This document shows positions 1 to 9,452 of a stretch of 64,000 bases of DNA, piece after piece; the first letter of the stretch is position 1, and every line of letters begins with the position of its first letter. The DNA comes from Rheinheimera sp. (GTDB lineage Bacteria; Pseudomonadota; Gammaproteobacteria; Enterobacterales; Alteromonadaceae). Both the position numbers and the translations under genes were made by a program. The notes below the pieces were generated by a model that had not been told where the DNA came from, did not search any database, and saw only the letters and a list, made by a program, of their open reading frames with translations. The stretch is from contig NZ_JAUYGV010000006.1 in NCBI RefSeq assembly GCF_030690345.1, forward strand, positions 434,001 through 498,000, given 5' to 3'.

Positions 1-538
1 CAAAGTCGGCGTCTTTGGGAATGCCGTATTTAAAGCCAAAAGATTCAAACAAAATAACCAGCCGGCCGGTTTTTTGCCCGAGGATACGCTCGCGTAATTG
101 CTCCGCTAACTGATGTACGTTCAAATCCGTGGTGTCGATATACAGATCAGCTCGGCTGGAGATCGGATCCAGCAGCTGTTGTTCACGCGATATGGCTTCA
201 TCCAGCGACATAGCTTGATGCGACAGTGGATGCAGCCGGCGCGTTTCACTAAAGCGTTTAATCAGGCTGGCATGGTCGGCATCCAGATACAGGATGGTTA
301 AATCCAGTTTACGTGGCAGATAAGATAAAATGTCCGCCAGTTCGTCCGGGTCTTGTGGCAGGTTGCGCACGTCAATACTGACGGCGACACGCTCATATTG
401 CCCCATCACAGTGGTCGCAAGGGTAGGCAGCAGGTTTACCGGGATATTGTCGACACAGTAGTAGCCAAGGTCTTCCATCACACGCAGTGCAACAGACTTG
501 CCTGAGCCGGAGCGACCACTGACTACCAGCAGCTTCAT
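1..538 (-). CDS. rapZ: RapZ, RNase adapter protein / nucleotide-binding protein (partial, 3' end outside window)
   Basis: RapZ controls glucosamine-6-phosphate synthase in enterics by delivering small RNAs to RNase E. The reverse strand reads open from an ATG at 538 to the window edge, giving about 179 codons of a protein usually near 285 residues, so the C-terminal RNA-binding half is missing here. The start reads MKLLVVSGRSGSGKS, with a P-loop at residues 8-15, followed by the family-typical GYYCVDNIPVNLLP segment. Its ATG overlaps the ptsN stop as ATGA, which implies translational coupling in the rpoN-hpf-ptsN-rapZ operon. The ORF track omits it only because no stop lies inside the window. 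Whether it regulates GlmS in this organism is inferred. Confidence 0.95.
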   Translation of the reverse strand, partial: MKLLVVSGRSGSGKSVALRVMEDLGYYCVDNIPVNLLPTLATTVMGQYERVAVSIDVRNLPQDPDELADILSYLPRKLDLTILYLDADHASLIKRFSETRRLHPLSHQAMSLDEAISREQQLLDPISSRADLYIDTTDLNVHQLAEQLRERILGQKTGRLVILFESFGFKYGIPKDADF

Positions 539-1011
539 TTTGCCGGTTCCATTGCGCTGTATTCCACTAACAGCTGATACAACTGCTGGTTAGTATCGGC
601 ATGGCGGATTTTTTTTGTCAGCTCTTTTTGGCTGAGTAACCGCGCTATGCCGGCCAGGGTGCTCAGATGCGCCTGGCACTGATCTTCCGGGATTAAAATG
701 GCACAGAAGATATCCACAGGCTGATTGTCAATGGCATCAAACGGAATGGCTTCTTTACTTACTACAAACACCAGCATTGGCTGTGTTACGCATTTTAGCT
801 TGCCATGCGGAATGGCAATACCACCACCTATGCCGGTTGAGCCGAGCTTTTCACGTGTCATCAGCGCTTCAAGAATACTGTATTCTGTCATATCCGGCAG
901 TTGCTGGTGCGCCAGCTCAGCGATATATTCCAGAATGCGCTTTTTGCTGTTAAAAAGAACTGCACTTTTAGTGCAGTTCTCGGCAAGCATAGAGGTTAAA
1001 TTCATCATCAT
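535..1011 (-). CDS. ptsN: PtsN, nitrogen phosphotransferase enzyme IIA
   Basis: PtsN is the EIIA domain of the nitrogen PTS. It is phosphorylated by NPr and regulates potassium transport, phosphate sensing and envelope processes rather than sugar uptake. The 158-residue length matches the family (about 160), and the phospho-acceptor histidine sits in GIAIPHGK at residue 69. Three consecutive ATG codons start the ORF, so the true N-terminus could be any of them; no strong ribosome site distinguishes them. The gene follows hpf by 4 bases and overlaps rapZ by ATGA, as in the enterobacterial rpoN operon. The NPr gene (ptsO) would be expected just outside the left edge. Confidence 0.96.
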   Translation of the reverse strand: MMMNLTSMLAENCTKSAVLFNSKKRILEYIAELAHQQLPDMTEYSILEALMTREKLGSTGIGGGIAIPHGKLKCVTQPMLVFVVSKEAIPFDAIDNQPVDIFCAILIPEDQCQAHLSTLAGIARLLSQKELTKKIRHADTNQQLYQLLVEYSAMEPAK

Positions 1012-1015
1012 CTAA

Positions 1016-1303
1016 TCAGTGTCGGGCTATTTTCTCTTTATGCTTAATGACCTGGCGATCTAACTTGTCTATCAGCTGGTCAATTGCAGCATACATGTTC
1101 TCATTTTCAGATACGGCAAACACTTCGCCACCGTTCAGGTGCAGCTTGGCTTCAGCGATCTGCTTCAATTTTTCCACGTTTAGGATCACATGTACATTGT
1201 TTATATGATCAAAATGCCGTTCCAGTTTAGCGAACTTGTTGTCTACGTATTCTTTTAAGGCAGAAGTGATTTCAACATGACGACCGGTTAGATTGATTTG
1301 CAT
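1016..1303 (-). CDS. hpf: Ribosome hibernation promoting factor (short HPF)
   Basis: Short HPF binds the 30S decoding region in stationary phase and promotes 100S ribosome dimers together with RMF. The product begins MQINLTGRHVEIT and contains the HVILNVEK and AAIDQLIDKLDRQVIKHKEK segments characteristic of the family. I place the start at 1303 rather than the track's 1309, because an AAGGA ribosome site lies 8 bases before it and only a couple of bases from the upstream ATG; this gives 95 residues, the enteric length. It lies between rpoN and ptsN in the conserved operon. Confidence 0.95.
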   Translation of the reverse strand: MQINLTGRHVEITSALKEYVDNKFAKLERHFDHINNVHVILNVEKLKQIAEAKLHLNGGEVFAVSENENMYAAIDQLIDKLDRQVIKHKEKIARH

Positions 1304-1328
1304 AGACATATTCCTTCTTTAGGCTTAT

Positions 1329-2813
1329 TTACAGCAAGGTCTTGCGTTGATTTGACGGCGGAATAAACAAAGACTCGCGATACTTGGCAATGGTGCGCCG
1401 CGCAACGTTAATGCCTTGTTCCAGCAGAATGTCAGCCATTTTGCTGTCACTCAACGGTTTAGCCGGGTTCTCCGCCGCCACTAATTTCTTAATAAAAGCC
1501 CGGATAGCAGTGGAGGAACACTCACCGCCGCTCTCCGTACTAACATGACTGGAAAAGAAGAACTTAAGTTCAAAAATACCTCGTGGTGTATGCATATACT
1601 TGTGTGTGGTAACACGGGAAATGGTGGACTCGTGCATGCCTACCATTTCAGCCACATCATTCAGTACCATGGGTTTCATGGCTTCCTCACCGTGTTCAAA
1701 AAAGGCCTGTTGCTGCTGCACTATGCAGTTAGCCACCTTTAACAAGGTTTCGTTACGGCTTTCCAGACTTTTTAAAAACCATTTCGCTTCCTGCAAATGT
1801 GAGCGGATAAACTGGCTGTCAGAGCTGTTTTTTGCCGTGCGGGACATAGCGGCATACTGCTGGTTTATCCGTACCTTTGGCATGGCGTCGGGGTTAAGTT
1901 CTACCTGCCAGCGGCCCTTTACTTTTTGCACGCTGACATCCGGAATTACATACTGTTGCTCTTCACGGATAACATCGGCACCGGGTCTAGGGTTAAGGCT
2001 GTGGATCAGCCGCATCACTTCTTTTAACTCATCCTCTTTGAGTCTAGTCACTCGCATCAAAGAACGAAAGTCACGATTAGCTAAAAATTCAGTATGCTCA
2101 CTGATCATGTTGCGGGCTTCAGCCAGAAACGGCGTGTCGGGGTCAAACTGGCGTAGTTGCACCAACAGGCACTCTTGTACCGAACGGGCGCCGACACCTA
2201 CCGGGTCAAACAACTGAATACGTTTAATAACGGCTTCTACTTCGTCGGCTTCAATATCGTCGACGCCAAGTGATTCAAGAATCTCTTCGCAGCTGATGGT
2301 TAACAGGCCGTTTTCGTCGATGGCTTCGATGATGATTTCTGCGATGGCGCGGTCGGTGTCAGAGAAAGGGGTAAGTTGCATTTGCCAGCGCAGGTAATCC
2401 TGCAGGCTTTCACTGGTTTCGCCCTGATACACATGGTCCTCATCACCACTGTTGTTACCGGCGCTGACCGGGGCGGCACTGACTAAGTCGTCCCAGTTAT
2501 TATCCAGCGGTAAATCTTCCTGAATATTTTGTTCGGTCATCGACTCGCTGCTGTCCGGCTCTGCCGGCTCGTAGCTGTCATCAGGGTTATGGTCGACGTC
2601 AGTACCGTTGTCAGCTTGTTGTTGTGGTTCCTTGGGGGCGGTGTCAAAGCTATCGTACTCGTCTTCTGCTTCCAATAACGGATTAGCATCAAGAGCTTCC
2701 TGAATTTCCTGCTGCAACTCAATCGTCGACAGTTGTAACAGGCGGATAGCCTGTTGTAACTGCGGCGTCATGGTTAGTTGCTGTCCTAAGCGAAGTTGCA
2801 AAGAGGGCTTCAT
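1329..2813 (-). CDS. rpoN: RNA polymerase sigma-54 factor RpoN
   Basis: Sigma-54 directs RNA polymerase to -24/-12 promoters and needs AAA+ activators. Region I at the N-terminus is glutamine- and leucine-rich ([18 protein letters not shown]) and contacts activators. An acidic, low-complexity region II follows at about residues 50-125, then the core-binding domain and a helix-turn-helix. The RpoN box [10 protein letters not shown], which reads the -24 element, is intact near the C-terminus. The length of 494 compares with 477 in E. coli. It follows lptB by about 50 bases and precedes hpf, ptsN and rapZ, the standard arrangement. Confidence 0.98.
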   Translation of the reverse strand: MKPSLQLRLGQQLTMTPQLQQAIRLLQLSTIELQQEIQEALDANPLLEAEDEYDSFDTAPKEPQQQADNGTDVDHNPDDSYEPAEPDSSESMTEQNIQEDLPLDNNWDDLVSAAPVSAGNNSGDEDHVYQGETSESLQDYLRWQMQLTPFSDTDRAIAEIIIEAIDENGLLTISCEEILESLGVDDIEADEVEAVIKRIQLFDPVGVGARSVQECLLVQLRQFDPDTPFLAEARNMISEHTEFLANRDFRSLMRVTRLKEDELKEVMRLIHSLNPRPGADVIREEQQYVIPDVSVQKVKGRWQVELNPDAMPKVRINQQYAAMSRTAKNSSDSQFIRSHLQEAKWFLKSLESRNETLLKVANCIVQQQQAFFEHGEEAMKPMVLNDVAEMVGMHESTISRVTTHKYMHTPRGIFELKFFFSSHVSTESGGECSSTAIRAFIKKLVAAENPAKPLSDSKMADILLEQGINVARRTIAKYRESLFIPPSNQRKTLL

Positions 2814-2862
2814 CTACTTCTACCGTTCTCCTGAATGACACGCTGGCATTATTTTTTGCTAA

Positions 2863-3585
2863 CTATAGCCTGAATTGCTCACCCAGGTATACATCGCGTA
2901 CCTTTTGATTCGACAGTACTTCCTGCGGCGGGCCCGACGCAATCAACTCGCCGTGGCTGACAATATAAGCGATTTCACACACATCCAGCGTTTCACGCAC
3001 ATTGTGGTCGGTAATTAACACGCCGATACCGCGTTGACACAGATGCTGAATAATTTTTTTAATATCGAGCACTGAAATCGGATCGACGCCGGCGAAGGGC
3101 TCATCCAACAGAATAAATGCCGGGTTGGCGGCCAGGGCTCTGGCTATTTCTACGCGGCGGCGTTCGCCGCCGGACAAACTCATGCCAAGGCTGTTTTTAA
3201 TATGGCCGATATGGAATTCTTCCAGCAAATCGTCTGCCACTTCTTCGCGTTTGGCTGGCGTTAAGTCTTTGCGGGTTTGTAAAATAGCCAGCAGGTTGTC
3301 ATGCACAGTAAGCTTGCGGAAAATAGAGCTTTCCTGCGGCAGATAGCCAATGCCTTGTCTGGCTCTGGCATGGATAGGATCAAAGGTAATATCTTTGTCA
3401 TTCAGGCTTATCGTGCCTTTGTCAGAGGGAACCAGGCCGACAATCATATAAAAGGTAGTGGTTTTACCGGCACCGTTAGGCCCAAGTAAGCCGACAATTT
3501 GCCCGGCATTTACCTCAAGGCTGACATCTTTAACAACCTGCCTGCCTTTGTAGCTTTTGGCCAGATGCGACGCAACTAACTTCAT
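2863..3585 (-). CDS. lptB: LptB, LPS export ABC transporter ATPase
   Basis: LptB powers extraction of lipopolysaccharide from the inner membrane by LptFG and its movement along the LptC-LptA-LptD bridge. Visible motifs are Walker [10 protein letters not shown] near residue 35, signature [16 protein letters not shown] and Walker [14 protein letters not shown]; the H-loop histidine is in TDHNVRE. Its 240 residues match the usual 241. The start codon overlaps the lptA stop (ATGA). The LptF and LptG permeases are not in this window. Confidence 0.98.
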   Translation of the reverse strand: MKLVASHLAKSYKGRQVVKDVSLEVNAGQIVGLLGPNGAGKTTTFYMIVGLVPSDKGTISLNDKDITFDPIHARARQGIGYLPQESSIFRKLTVHDNLLAILQTRKDLTPAKREEVADDLLEEFHIGHIKNSLGMSLSGGERRRVEIARALAANPAFILLDEPFAGVDPISVLDIKKIIQHLCQRGIGVLITDHNVRETLDVCEIAYIVSHGELIASGPPQEVLSNQKVRDVYLGEQFRL

Positions 3586-4070
3586 GGATTATTTTTTTCC
3601 TCTGGCGTAAAGATAGTGGTAACGCGTTTGGATTCATTGCTTTCGGCGCTAAGCTCCTGCTTCTCTACGTTATACCTTATTGTCGAGGCCTTTACTACGC
3701 TGCCACTTTGCGCCAGTTCGGCATCGCCGGTTAATGTCAGCATCCGGCTGGCAGGCTCGTAGCGTATTTCGTTGGCCTTGGCGGTGACCGGTTGGCCGTC
3801 TGCCAATAACTGCGAGTAGCTGACCGGACTGCCGGTGGCGATATAAACTTCTTTGCCCTTGCCGGCGCTGGCATTAATTTCCAGTTGGTCGGCTTTCATC
3901 TGCAACGAGCCCTGAGTAACCACTACGTTATTGCGATAGGTCAGCACGTTTTCTTTTAGCGACGCCAGGTTATCGGCATCTATCTGTATTTGCTGGCTGT
4001 AGTCGGGCTGTTGTGCCATGACCACGCTGCTGCTCAGCAGCAACAGAGCGGAGATTATTTTATTGCTCAT
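3582..4070 (-). CDS. lptA: LptA, periplasmic LPS transport protein
   Basis: LptA forms the periplasmic beta-jellyroll filament that carries LPS from LptC to LptD. The sequence opens with a signal peptide ([17 protein letters not shown]), followed by the OstA/LptA-like repeat pattern with [22 protein letters not shown] and [16 protein letters not shown]. At 162 residues it is somewhat shorter than the E. coli protein (185). It overlaps the end of lptC by 11 bases and the start of lptB by 4, so the three genes are tightly coupled. Confidence 0.95.
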   Translation of the reverse strand: MSNKIISALLLLSSSVVMAQQPDYSQQIQIDADNLASLKENVLTYRNNVVVTQGSLQMKADQLEINASAGKGKEVYIATGSPVSYSQLLADGQPVTAKANEIRYEPASRMLTLTGDAELAQSGSVVKASTIRYNVEKQELSAESNESKRVTTIFTPEEKNNP

Positions 4071-4614
4071 TTTGATATACCGTTTGCTGGTGTTGTAACA
4101 GCTGCAAGCTGCCGTTGGTCAAATCAGCCCGCAGGCCACTGCCGTTGATATAGAAACCTTTGCCCTGAATGAATACCGGCGCATCGTTTTGCAAGGTATT
4201 GCTTGGAAACAACATCTCCAATGTTTCTGTGTCTATGCGCTCAATCAGCTCGTTCGGCATCAGGCTTAAGATACTGACCTGTTGCTCCAGAATCACTCTG
4301 TCTTGATTAAACCAAATGGCCTGACGGCTACTGGCTTTCCAGCCGGGCTGGTGTTCGTCGTTGTAAAGGGTATACACCGGGTTTTCGAATCGGGTGAAGC
4401 CGAGTAATTCGAAATGTTCCAACCGGTCGGCGCTGACAGTGTCGGCCAGGTAGCCTTGTGCATCATACAAACGGCGGGTCACCTTTTGCGCCACATAATC
4501 CGGCAACAGTTCCTGGTCGGTTTGTAGCGCATCATTGTCATCTGCTGGTTCAAACCAGAGATAAGCGGCGGTTCCTGCCAGCAGAAAGACAATAAAAACA
4601 AAAAACTTTCTCAT
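4060..4614 (-). CDS. lptC: LptC, inner-membrane LPS transport protein
   Basis: LptC is a bitopic inner-membrane protein that receives LPS from LptBFG and passes it to LptA. A single N-terminal membrane segment (FFVFIVFLLAGTAAYLWF) precedes a periplasmic LptC domain containing the family-like TRRLYDAQGYLADTVSADRLEHF stretch. The 184-residue length fits the family (191 in E. coli). Its start overlaps kdsC by ATGA and its end overlaps lptA. Confidence 0.94.
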   Translation of the reverse strand: MRKFFVFIVFLLAGTAAYLWFEPADDNDALQTDQELLPDYVAQKVTRRLYDAQGYLADTVSADRLEHFELLGFTRFENPVYTLYNDEHQPGWKASSRQAIWFNQDRVILEQQVSILSLMPNELIERIDTETLEMLFPSNTLQNDAPVFIQGKGFYINGSGLRADLTNGSLQLLQHQQTVYQNEQ

Positions 4615-5165
4615 GAGCTGCTGCCATCAAATAAGCCGAAACGGTTTTGGCTGATCAGCAATAAATCACACAGCTCGCGCACCGCACCATAGCCGCCGGG
4701 CAAGCTGGTAATATAATCAGCTTGTTGCAACAGGTAAGGGTGGGCATCTTTTACCGCCACCGCTAAGCCACACTGCTGCATTACAGACCAATCTGCCAGA
4801 TCATCGCCGATATAGGCAATTTGTGCCGGTGTAAGTTGCAATTTCTGCTGTAAATCGGCAAAAGCAGCCAGTTTATTTTCCTGGCCCTGGTAAATGTACG
4901 GCACTGTAAGCGATGTCATGCGTTGTTGTACTATGGCAGAATTGCGGCCGGTGATAACCGCAACTTCTACACCGGCCTGGCGCAAGGCCTTAATGCCGTA
5001 GCCATCGCGGGTATGAAAGGCTTTCAGTTCTTCACCGTTATTACCAAGATAAATCCGGCCATCGGAGAATACGCCGTCGACATCGCAAATCAGTAACTTA
5101 ACGGCGGCGGCTTTAGCGTTGATTTGCTCACTGACAGGCTGATATAAGCTATTAAATAATGTCAT
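4611..5165 (-). CDS. kdsC: KdsC, 3-deoxy-D-manno-octulosonate 8-phosphate phosphatase
   Basis: KdsC removes phosphate from Kdo-8-phosphate to give Kdo, a step of LPS inner-core synthesis. It is a HAD-superfamily phosphatase: the nucleophile motif is LLICDVDGVFSDG and the later acidic motif is IAYIGDDLADW, with a conserved lysine in between. The ATG at 5165, one base after the kdsD stop, is preferred to the track's upstream start at 5195, which would run into kdsD; this gives 184 residues. It lies between kdsD and lptC, grouping Kdo synthesis with LPS export. Confidence 0.96.
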   Translation of the reverse strand: MTLFNSLYQPVSEQINAKAAAVKLLICDVDGVFSDGRIYLGNNGEELKAFHTRDGYGIKALRQAGVEVAVITGRNSAIVQQRMTSLTVPYIYQGQENKLAAFADLQQKLQLTPAQIAYIGDDLADWSVMQQCGLAVAVKDAHPYLLQQADYITSLPGGYGAVRELCDLLLISQNRFGLFDGSSS

Positions 5166-5166
5166 C

Positions 5167-6135
5167 TTACAGCACTCCGGCCCGCAGTAAGTCATGCATA
5201 TTCATGGCGCCAACCGGTTTGCCGCTGTCGTCCAGGATAATCAAACCGTTTATTTTCTTCTGCTGCATAATTTGCAACGCTTCTGCTGCCAACATTTGCG
5301 GCTGCGCAGTAATACAGCGGCGGGTCATCACATCGGCAATCAGGTTGGTATGGATATCATAGCGCTGATCGAGAATACGGCGTAAATCGCCGTCGGTAAA
5401 GATACCGGCTAAGGCGCCTGCATGGTCGACGATTGCCGTCATGCCAAGACCTTTTTTTGAAATCTCCAGTAACGCATCTTTAATGGTGGCCGTTTCGGGC
5501 ACTAGCGGCACTTCAGCGCCACGGTGCATGACATCTTCCAGCCGCAATAACAGCTTGCGGCCAAGGCTGCCGCCGGGATGCGACAGCGCAAAATCATCGG
5601 CAGAAAAGCCGCGGGCATCCAGCAGCGCTACCGCCAGGGCATCACCCATTGCCAGGGTGGCGGTGGTGCTGGCAGTCGGCGCCAGGCCCAGCGGGCAGGC
5701 TTCCTGTTCTACTTTAACGCACAGATGAGCATCGGCCAGCTTCGCCAGCGTTGATGCCGGATTGCCGGTCATGGCAATCAGTTTAATCCCCAAACGTTTA
5801 ATTACCGGAATAATCGTCAGCACTTCCGGCGTTTCACCGGAGTTGGAAATGGCAATCACCACATCCTCTGCCGACAACATACCTAAATCGCCATGGCTGG
5901 CTTCGCCCGGATGAACAAAAAAAGCCGGTGTGCCGGTGGATGCCAGGGTTGCTGCAATTTTGTTGGCGATATGGCCGGATTTCCCCATGCCGGAGACTAT
6001 GGTTTTACCTTTACTGTCGAAAATAAGCTGGCAGGCCAGGTTAAAGTCGCTATCCAAATACTGCTGCAACTGTGCTACAGCTTCAGCTTCGATGCGTATT
6101 ACCTCGGCAGCGCGGATACGAAAATCAGTTGTCAT
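5167..6135 (-). CDS. kdsD: KdsD, D-arabinose 5-phosphate isomerase
   Basis: KdsD interconverts ribulose 5-phosphate and arabinose 5-phosphate, the precursor of Kdo. An N-terminal SIS sugar-isomerase domain (GKSGHIANKIAATLASTGTPAFFVHP, ISNSGETPE) occupies about residues 35-175. Two CBS domains follow at about 205-322. The 322-residue length matches the family (about 328). It is followed one base later by kdsC and preceded by yrbG, the E. coli order. Confidence 0.97.
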   Translation of the reverse strand: MTTDFRIRAAEVIRIEAEAVAQLQQYLDSDFNLACQLIFDSKGKTIVSGMGKSGHIANKIAATLASTGTPAFFVHPGEASHGDLGMLSAEDVVIAISNSGETPEVLTIIPVIKRLGIKLIAMTGNPASTLAKLADAHLCVKVEQEACPLGLAPTASTTATLAMGDALAVALLDARGFSADDFALSHPGGSLGRKLLLRLEDVMHRGAEVPLVPETATIKDALLEISKKGLGMTAIVDHAGALAGIFTDGDLRRILDQRYDIHTNLIADVMTRRCITAQPQMLAAEALQIMQQKKINGLIILDDSGKPVGAMNMHDLLRAGVL

Positions 6136-6147
6136 ATCACTCTCAGT

Positions 6148-7128
6148 TCAAGAAGCGGTCAGGGCATTAAATAGCAGGTACTGATAACCGACAAAGCCAC
6201 ATAGCAGTATTGCGCCTTCCGCACGGTTAATCCGTCTGATTTTACCCAACCGCAGTGACATCAGCAGCATTATTACGGTGGCGGCTATCATGACATAGCT
6301 GTCGCGGCTGCCGGCCATAGGATCTAAACCTGCAGGGCCTATAACAGCGCCAAGCCCCAATACCGCCAGAATATTAAAAATATTCGAACCGATAATATTG
6401 CCCAAAGCTAAATCATCTTCACCTTTAAGTATACCGATAATACTGGCGGCCAACTCCGGCAAGCTGGTGCCTATGGCGATAATGGTTAAACCAATCACTA
6501 AATCGCTGAGGCCTGCGTAAGTGGCGATGGTTACGGCGCCATGGATTAATAATTGTGAGCTGGCCAACAATAACACCAGGCCAATACCGAGCCAAACCAT
6601 CGCCCTTAACGCTGAGATTTGTGCCGGCATTTCCGCATTAAGTTCAGCAATTAGCGGATCATCCGGTGTGGCATGTTTACCCCAATAAACCAGCAATGCC
6701 AGAAAAGCAACAAAGGCCGTTAATAACAGAATGCCTTCAAAGCGCGTTAGCGCGTTGTCGGAAATAAAGTAGTAGCCCAGCAGGGTGCACAACAGCAGCA
6801 ACGGATACTCGCGCTTTAGCGTTAACGATGAGACTGCAATCGGTTTTAATAACGCAGCGGCACCAATAACCAGCAAGATATTAGTGATATTTGAACCGAG
6901 CGCATTACCGACAGACGTATCTAAGCGTCCTTGCCAGGCCGCGCTGGCAGATACCAGCATTTCAGGCGCCGACGAGCCCATGGCAACGATAGTCAGGCCG
7001 ATAATCATCGGTGATATACCGGCGGTGCGGGCGATAGAGGACGCGCCGAACACAAAGCGATCAGCGCTCCAAATCAGTAACACCAGCCCGACAACGACAA
7101 AAATAATGGCGAGTAGCAAAGGTGACAA
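6148..7128 (-). CDS. yrbG: YrbG-type calcium/sodium antiporter, CaCA family
   Basis: This is an inner-membrane cation exchanger of the CaCA superfamily. Ten or so hydrophobic segments are arranged as two inverted halves, each with the alpha-repeat signature: GLTIVAMGSSAPEMLVS in the first half and GLTIIAIGTSLPELAAS in the second, each followed by the GNxxGSNIxNIL pattern (GNALGSNITNILLV, GNIIGSNIFNILAV). Length is 326 residues, as in YrbG (325). The transported ion has not been firmly established for YrbG itself. It is the first gene of the leftward Kdo/LPS cluster and is divergent from mlaF. Confidence 0.93.
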   Translation of the reverse strand: MSPLLLAIIFVVVGLVLLIWSADRFVFGASSIARTAGISPMIIGLTIVAMGSSAPEMLVSASAAWQGRLDTSVGNALGSNITNILLVIGAAALLKPIAVSSLTLKREYPLLLLCTLLGYYFISDNALTRFEGILLLTAFVAFLALLVYWGKHATPDDPLIAELNAEMPAQISALRAMVWLGIGLVLLLASSQLLIHGAVTIATYAGLSDLVIGLTIIAIGTSLPELAASIIGILKGEDDLALGNIIGSNIFNILAVLGLGAVIGPAGLDPMAGSRDSYVMIAATVIMLLMSLRLGKIRRINRAEGAILLCGFVGYQYLLFNALTAS

Positions 7129-7402
7129 TATGTATTTCCCTGTTCTGTGTAAGTCTTGTGTAAGGTATCGCGTGGTATTTTCCTGCTTATCGGTGCGAAT
7201 TGCAAAAAAAGCTGTAGTTTCCGGCTAATATCGATTTTTCGCACAGTTTGTTACGATTTTTTGTAACGACTTTAGTGCTGGATCCGTTTACAATAATCCA
7301 ACGTAAACCTCAGTATAATTGAAAACATACACTAATGTATGTATATTGCATTTTATACCTACCAGGGCACAACAGCACTGACAGCGGCGGAGAGCATTTA
7401 AG
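7129..7402. promoter_or_regulatory. Divergent intergenic region between yrbG and mlaF
   Basis: This 274-base gap must carry the promoters of both the leftward yrbG-kdsD-lpt cluster and the rightward mla operon. A TATAAT lies at 7314-7319 on the plus strand, but the only good -35-like match (TTTACA at 7287) is 21 bases away, too far for a standard promoter. An AT-rich stretch with a repeated atgtatg word follows. No operator could be assigned. Confidence 0.4.
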
Positions 7403-8206
7403 GTGTCAGATATACTAATCGATATTCAACAACTGACGTTTAGTCGCGGTGAGCGGGTGATCTACCGTGACCTGAATATGCAGTTTGTCCGCGGCAAAGT
7501 AACTGCCATTATGGGCCCGAGCGGCATTGGCAAAACCACCTTACTGCGCTTAATTGGCGGACAATTAAAGCCGGATAGCGGCCATATCTTGTTTGCCGGC
7601 GAGGATATTCCTAAGCTGTCGCGCAGTGCACTTTATGCTGCCCGTCAGCGAATGAGTATGCTGTTCCAAAGTGGCGCACTGTTTACCGATATGACGGTTT
7701 TTGACAATGTAGCTTTTCCTATTCGTGAGCATACCCGGTTATCGGAATCACTTATCCGCCTGATTGTTTTAATGAAGTTGGAAGCCGTGGGGCTGCGTGG
7801 CGCACGTGATTTAATGCCGGCAGAATTATCCGGCGGTATGGCAAGACGGGCGGCCTTAGCGCGGGCTATCGCCCTGGACCCGGAACTGATCATGTATGAC
7901 GAACCTTTTGCCGGTCAGGATCCGATCTCGATGGGGGTGATAGTGCGACTGATCCGGTCCTTGAATAATGCGTTGAATTTAACGTCGGTGGTGGTGTCTC
8001 ATGACGTCACCGAAGTGATGAGTATTGCCGATTACGTCTATGTGGTGGCGGAACAAACGGTTATTGGTCATGGTACGCCGGAGCAACTACGGGCTCATCC
8101 TTCGCCATTAGTGCAGCAGTTTTTGAAAGGCGAGGCGGACGGAGCCGTACCGTTTCACTATAAAGCGGCACCTTATGAGCAGGAATTAATGGAGTTGGTC
8201 GGGTGA
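7403..8206 (+). CDS. mlaF: MlaF, phospholipid transport ABC ATPase
   Basis: MlaF hydrolyses ATP for the MlaFEDB complex, which moves phospholipids between the inner membrane and periplasmic MlaC to maintain outer-membrane asymmetry. Walker [10 protein letters not shown] is near residue 39; signature [17 protein letters not shown] and Walker [14 protein letters not shown] are intact. The start is a GTG, supported by a GGAGAG ribosome site about 8 bases upstream. It overlaps mlaE by GTGA and leads the mlaFEDCB operon. Confidence 0.96.
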   Translation: MSDILIDIQQLTFSRGERVIYRDLNMQFVRGKVTAIMGPSGIGKTTLLRLIGGQLKPDSGHILFAGEDIPKLSRSALYAARQRMSMLFQSGALFTDMTVFDNVAFPIREHTRLSESLIRLIVLMKLEAVGLRGARDLMPAELSGGMARRAALARAIALDPELIMYDEPFAGQDPISMGVIVRLIRSLNNALNLTSVVVSHDVTEVMSIADYVYVVAEQTVIGHGTPEQLRAHPSPLVQQFLKGEADGAVPFHYKAAPYEQELMELVG

Positions 8207-8985
8207 TTGCAGATAAGTTACAACAACTCGGCGCGGGTACCATCAACAATGTCCGCGGTTTTGGCCGCGCCGGCATTATGCTGTTTGGTGCCTTGCTGGG
8301 TAAACCGGATATACGCAAAGGTTTCCCGCTGCTGATAAAGCAGCTGTATGTAATAGGGGTGCTGTCGTTACTGATTATCCTGGTGTCCGGCTTGTTTATC
8401 GGCATGGTACTGGCCTTACAGGGCTACACCGTATTGGTAAAGTTTGGCGCTGAACAAATGTTAGGCCCTTTGGTGGCATTAAGTTTGTTGCGTGAATTGG
8501 GCCCGGTGGTGACCGCCTTGCTGTTTGCCGGTCGTGCCGGCAGTGCTATTACAGCAGAAATTGGCCTGATGAAAGCAACAGAGCAGTTATCCGGTATGGA
8601 GATGATGGCTGTTGACCCGTTACGGCGTATTATTGCCCCCAGATTCTGGGCCGGTGTTATCAGCATGCCATTATTAGCGCTGATTTTTACAGCGGTGGGC
8701 ATTTTGGGTGGTCATCTGGTTGGCGTCGACTGGTTAGGTGTTGATGGTGGCGGTTACTGGTCTGCAATGCAAGCCAATGTCGATTTGTACCAGGATGTGA
8801 TGAACGGTGTGATTAAAAGTGTAGTGTTTGCTTTGATCGTGATGTGGATTGCCCTGCACAAAGGTTACGATGCTGTTCCCACTTCGGAAGGGATCAGCCA
8901 GGCAACAACACAAACGGTTGTTACTACGTCGCTGGCCGTGTTGGCTTTTGACTTTATTTTAACTGCATTAATGTTTGGTGGATAA
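8203..8985 (+). CDS. mlaE: MlaE, phospholipid transport ABC permease
   Basis: MlaE is the membrane-embedded permease of the Mla system. The MlaE/permease family signature is visible as [40 protein letters not shown] and the C-terminal [20 protein letters not shown]. At least five hydrophobic segments are present. Length is 260, as in E. coli. It starts with GTG overlapping the mlaF stop and ends one base before the mlaD ATG. Confidence 0.96.
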   Translation: MIADKLQQLGAGTINNVRGFGRAGIMLFGALLGKPDIRKGFPLLIKQLYVIGVLSLLIILVSGLFIGMVLALQGYTVLVKFGAEQMLGPLVALSLLRELGPVVTALLFAGRAGSAITAEIGLMKATEQLSGMEMMAVDPLRRIIAPRFWAGVISMPLLALIFTAVGILGGHLVGVDWLGVDGGGYWSAMQANVDLYQDVMNGVIKSVVFALIVMWIALHKGYDAVPTSEGISQATTQTVVTTSLAVLAFDFILTALMFGG

Positions 8986-8986
8986 C

Positions 8987-9451
8987 ATGACCACGCGGAA
9001 AATTGAAATATTAGTAGGTGGCTTTATTGTGTTGGCGATAGCGGCGTTTTTAATGCTGTCGTTGCAGGTGGCAAGTTCCGGTGTTGCCGGCACAGGACAA
9101 AGTTATCGCCTGCATGCCAAATTTGAAAATATCGGCGGTTTAAAAGTGCGCTCACCGGTGAAAGTCGGTGGTGTGGTAGTGGGGCGTGTCGCGGCAATTG
9201 AGCTTGATACCACCTATTACCGGCCGGTGGTAACGCTGGAAATCAACAACAGTTACAGCAACTTTCCTGAAACCAGCACTCTGGCAATTTTAACCTCAGG
9301 CTTACTGGGGGAGCAGTATTTGGGATTACAACCGGGTTTTCTTGATGAAACTGTTGAGATCCTGGCTGACGGTGACTATATCGAAGATACCAAGTCAGCT
9401 TTAGTGCTGGAAGAGTTGATTGGTCAATTTTTATTTAACCGCGGGAATTAA
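8987..9451 (+). CDS. mlaD: MlaD, MCE-domain phospholipid-binding subunit
   Basis: MlaD is an inner-membrane-anchored MCE protein that forms the hexameric lipid channel on the periplasmic side of MlaFE. An N-terminal membrane anchor (ILVGGFIVLAIAAFLMLSLQV) precedes the MCE domain (YRLHAKFENIGGLKVRSPVKVGGVVVGRV). I start it at the ATG at 8987, one base after mlaE, rather than at the track's TTG at 8975. That gives 154 residues against 183 in E. coli, so the C-terminal extension is short. Confidence 0.93.
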   Translation: MTTRKIEILVGGFIVLAIAAFLMLSLQVASSGVAGTGQSYRLHAKFENIGGLKVRSPVKVGGVVVGRVAAIELDTTYYRPVVTLEINNSYSNFPETSTLAILTSGLLGEQYLGLQPGFLDETVEILADGDYIEDTKSALVLEELIGQFLFNRGN

Positions 9452-9452
9452 T

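Noticed and set aside
1600-2217. 205-residue plus-strand ORF opposite rpoN
   Set aside because: It lies wholly antisense to the conserved rpoN gene and has shadow-type composition rich in Ser, Cys and Arg.
7287-7319. Sigma-70 promoter for mlaF from TTTACA and TATAAT
   Set aside because: The two boxes are 21 bases apart, outside the usual 16-18 range, so only the -10 is mentioned as a possibility.
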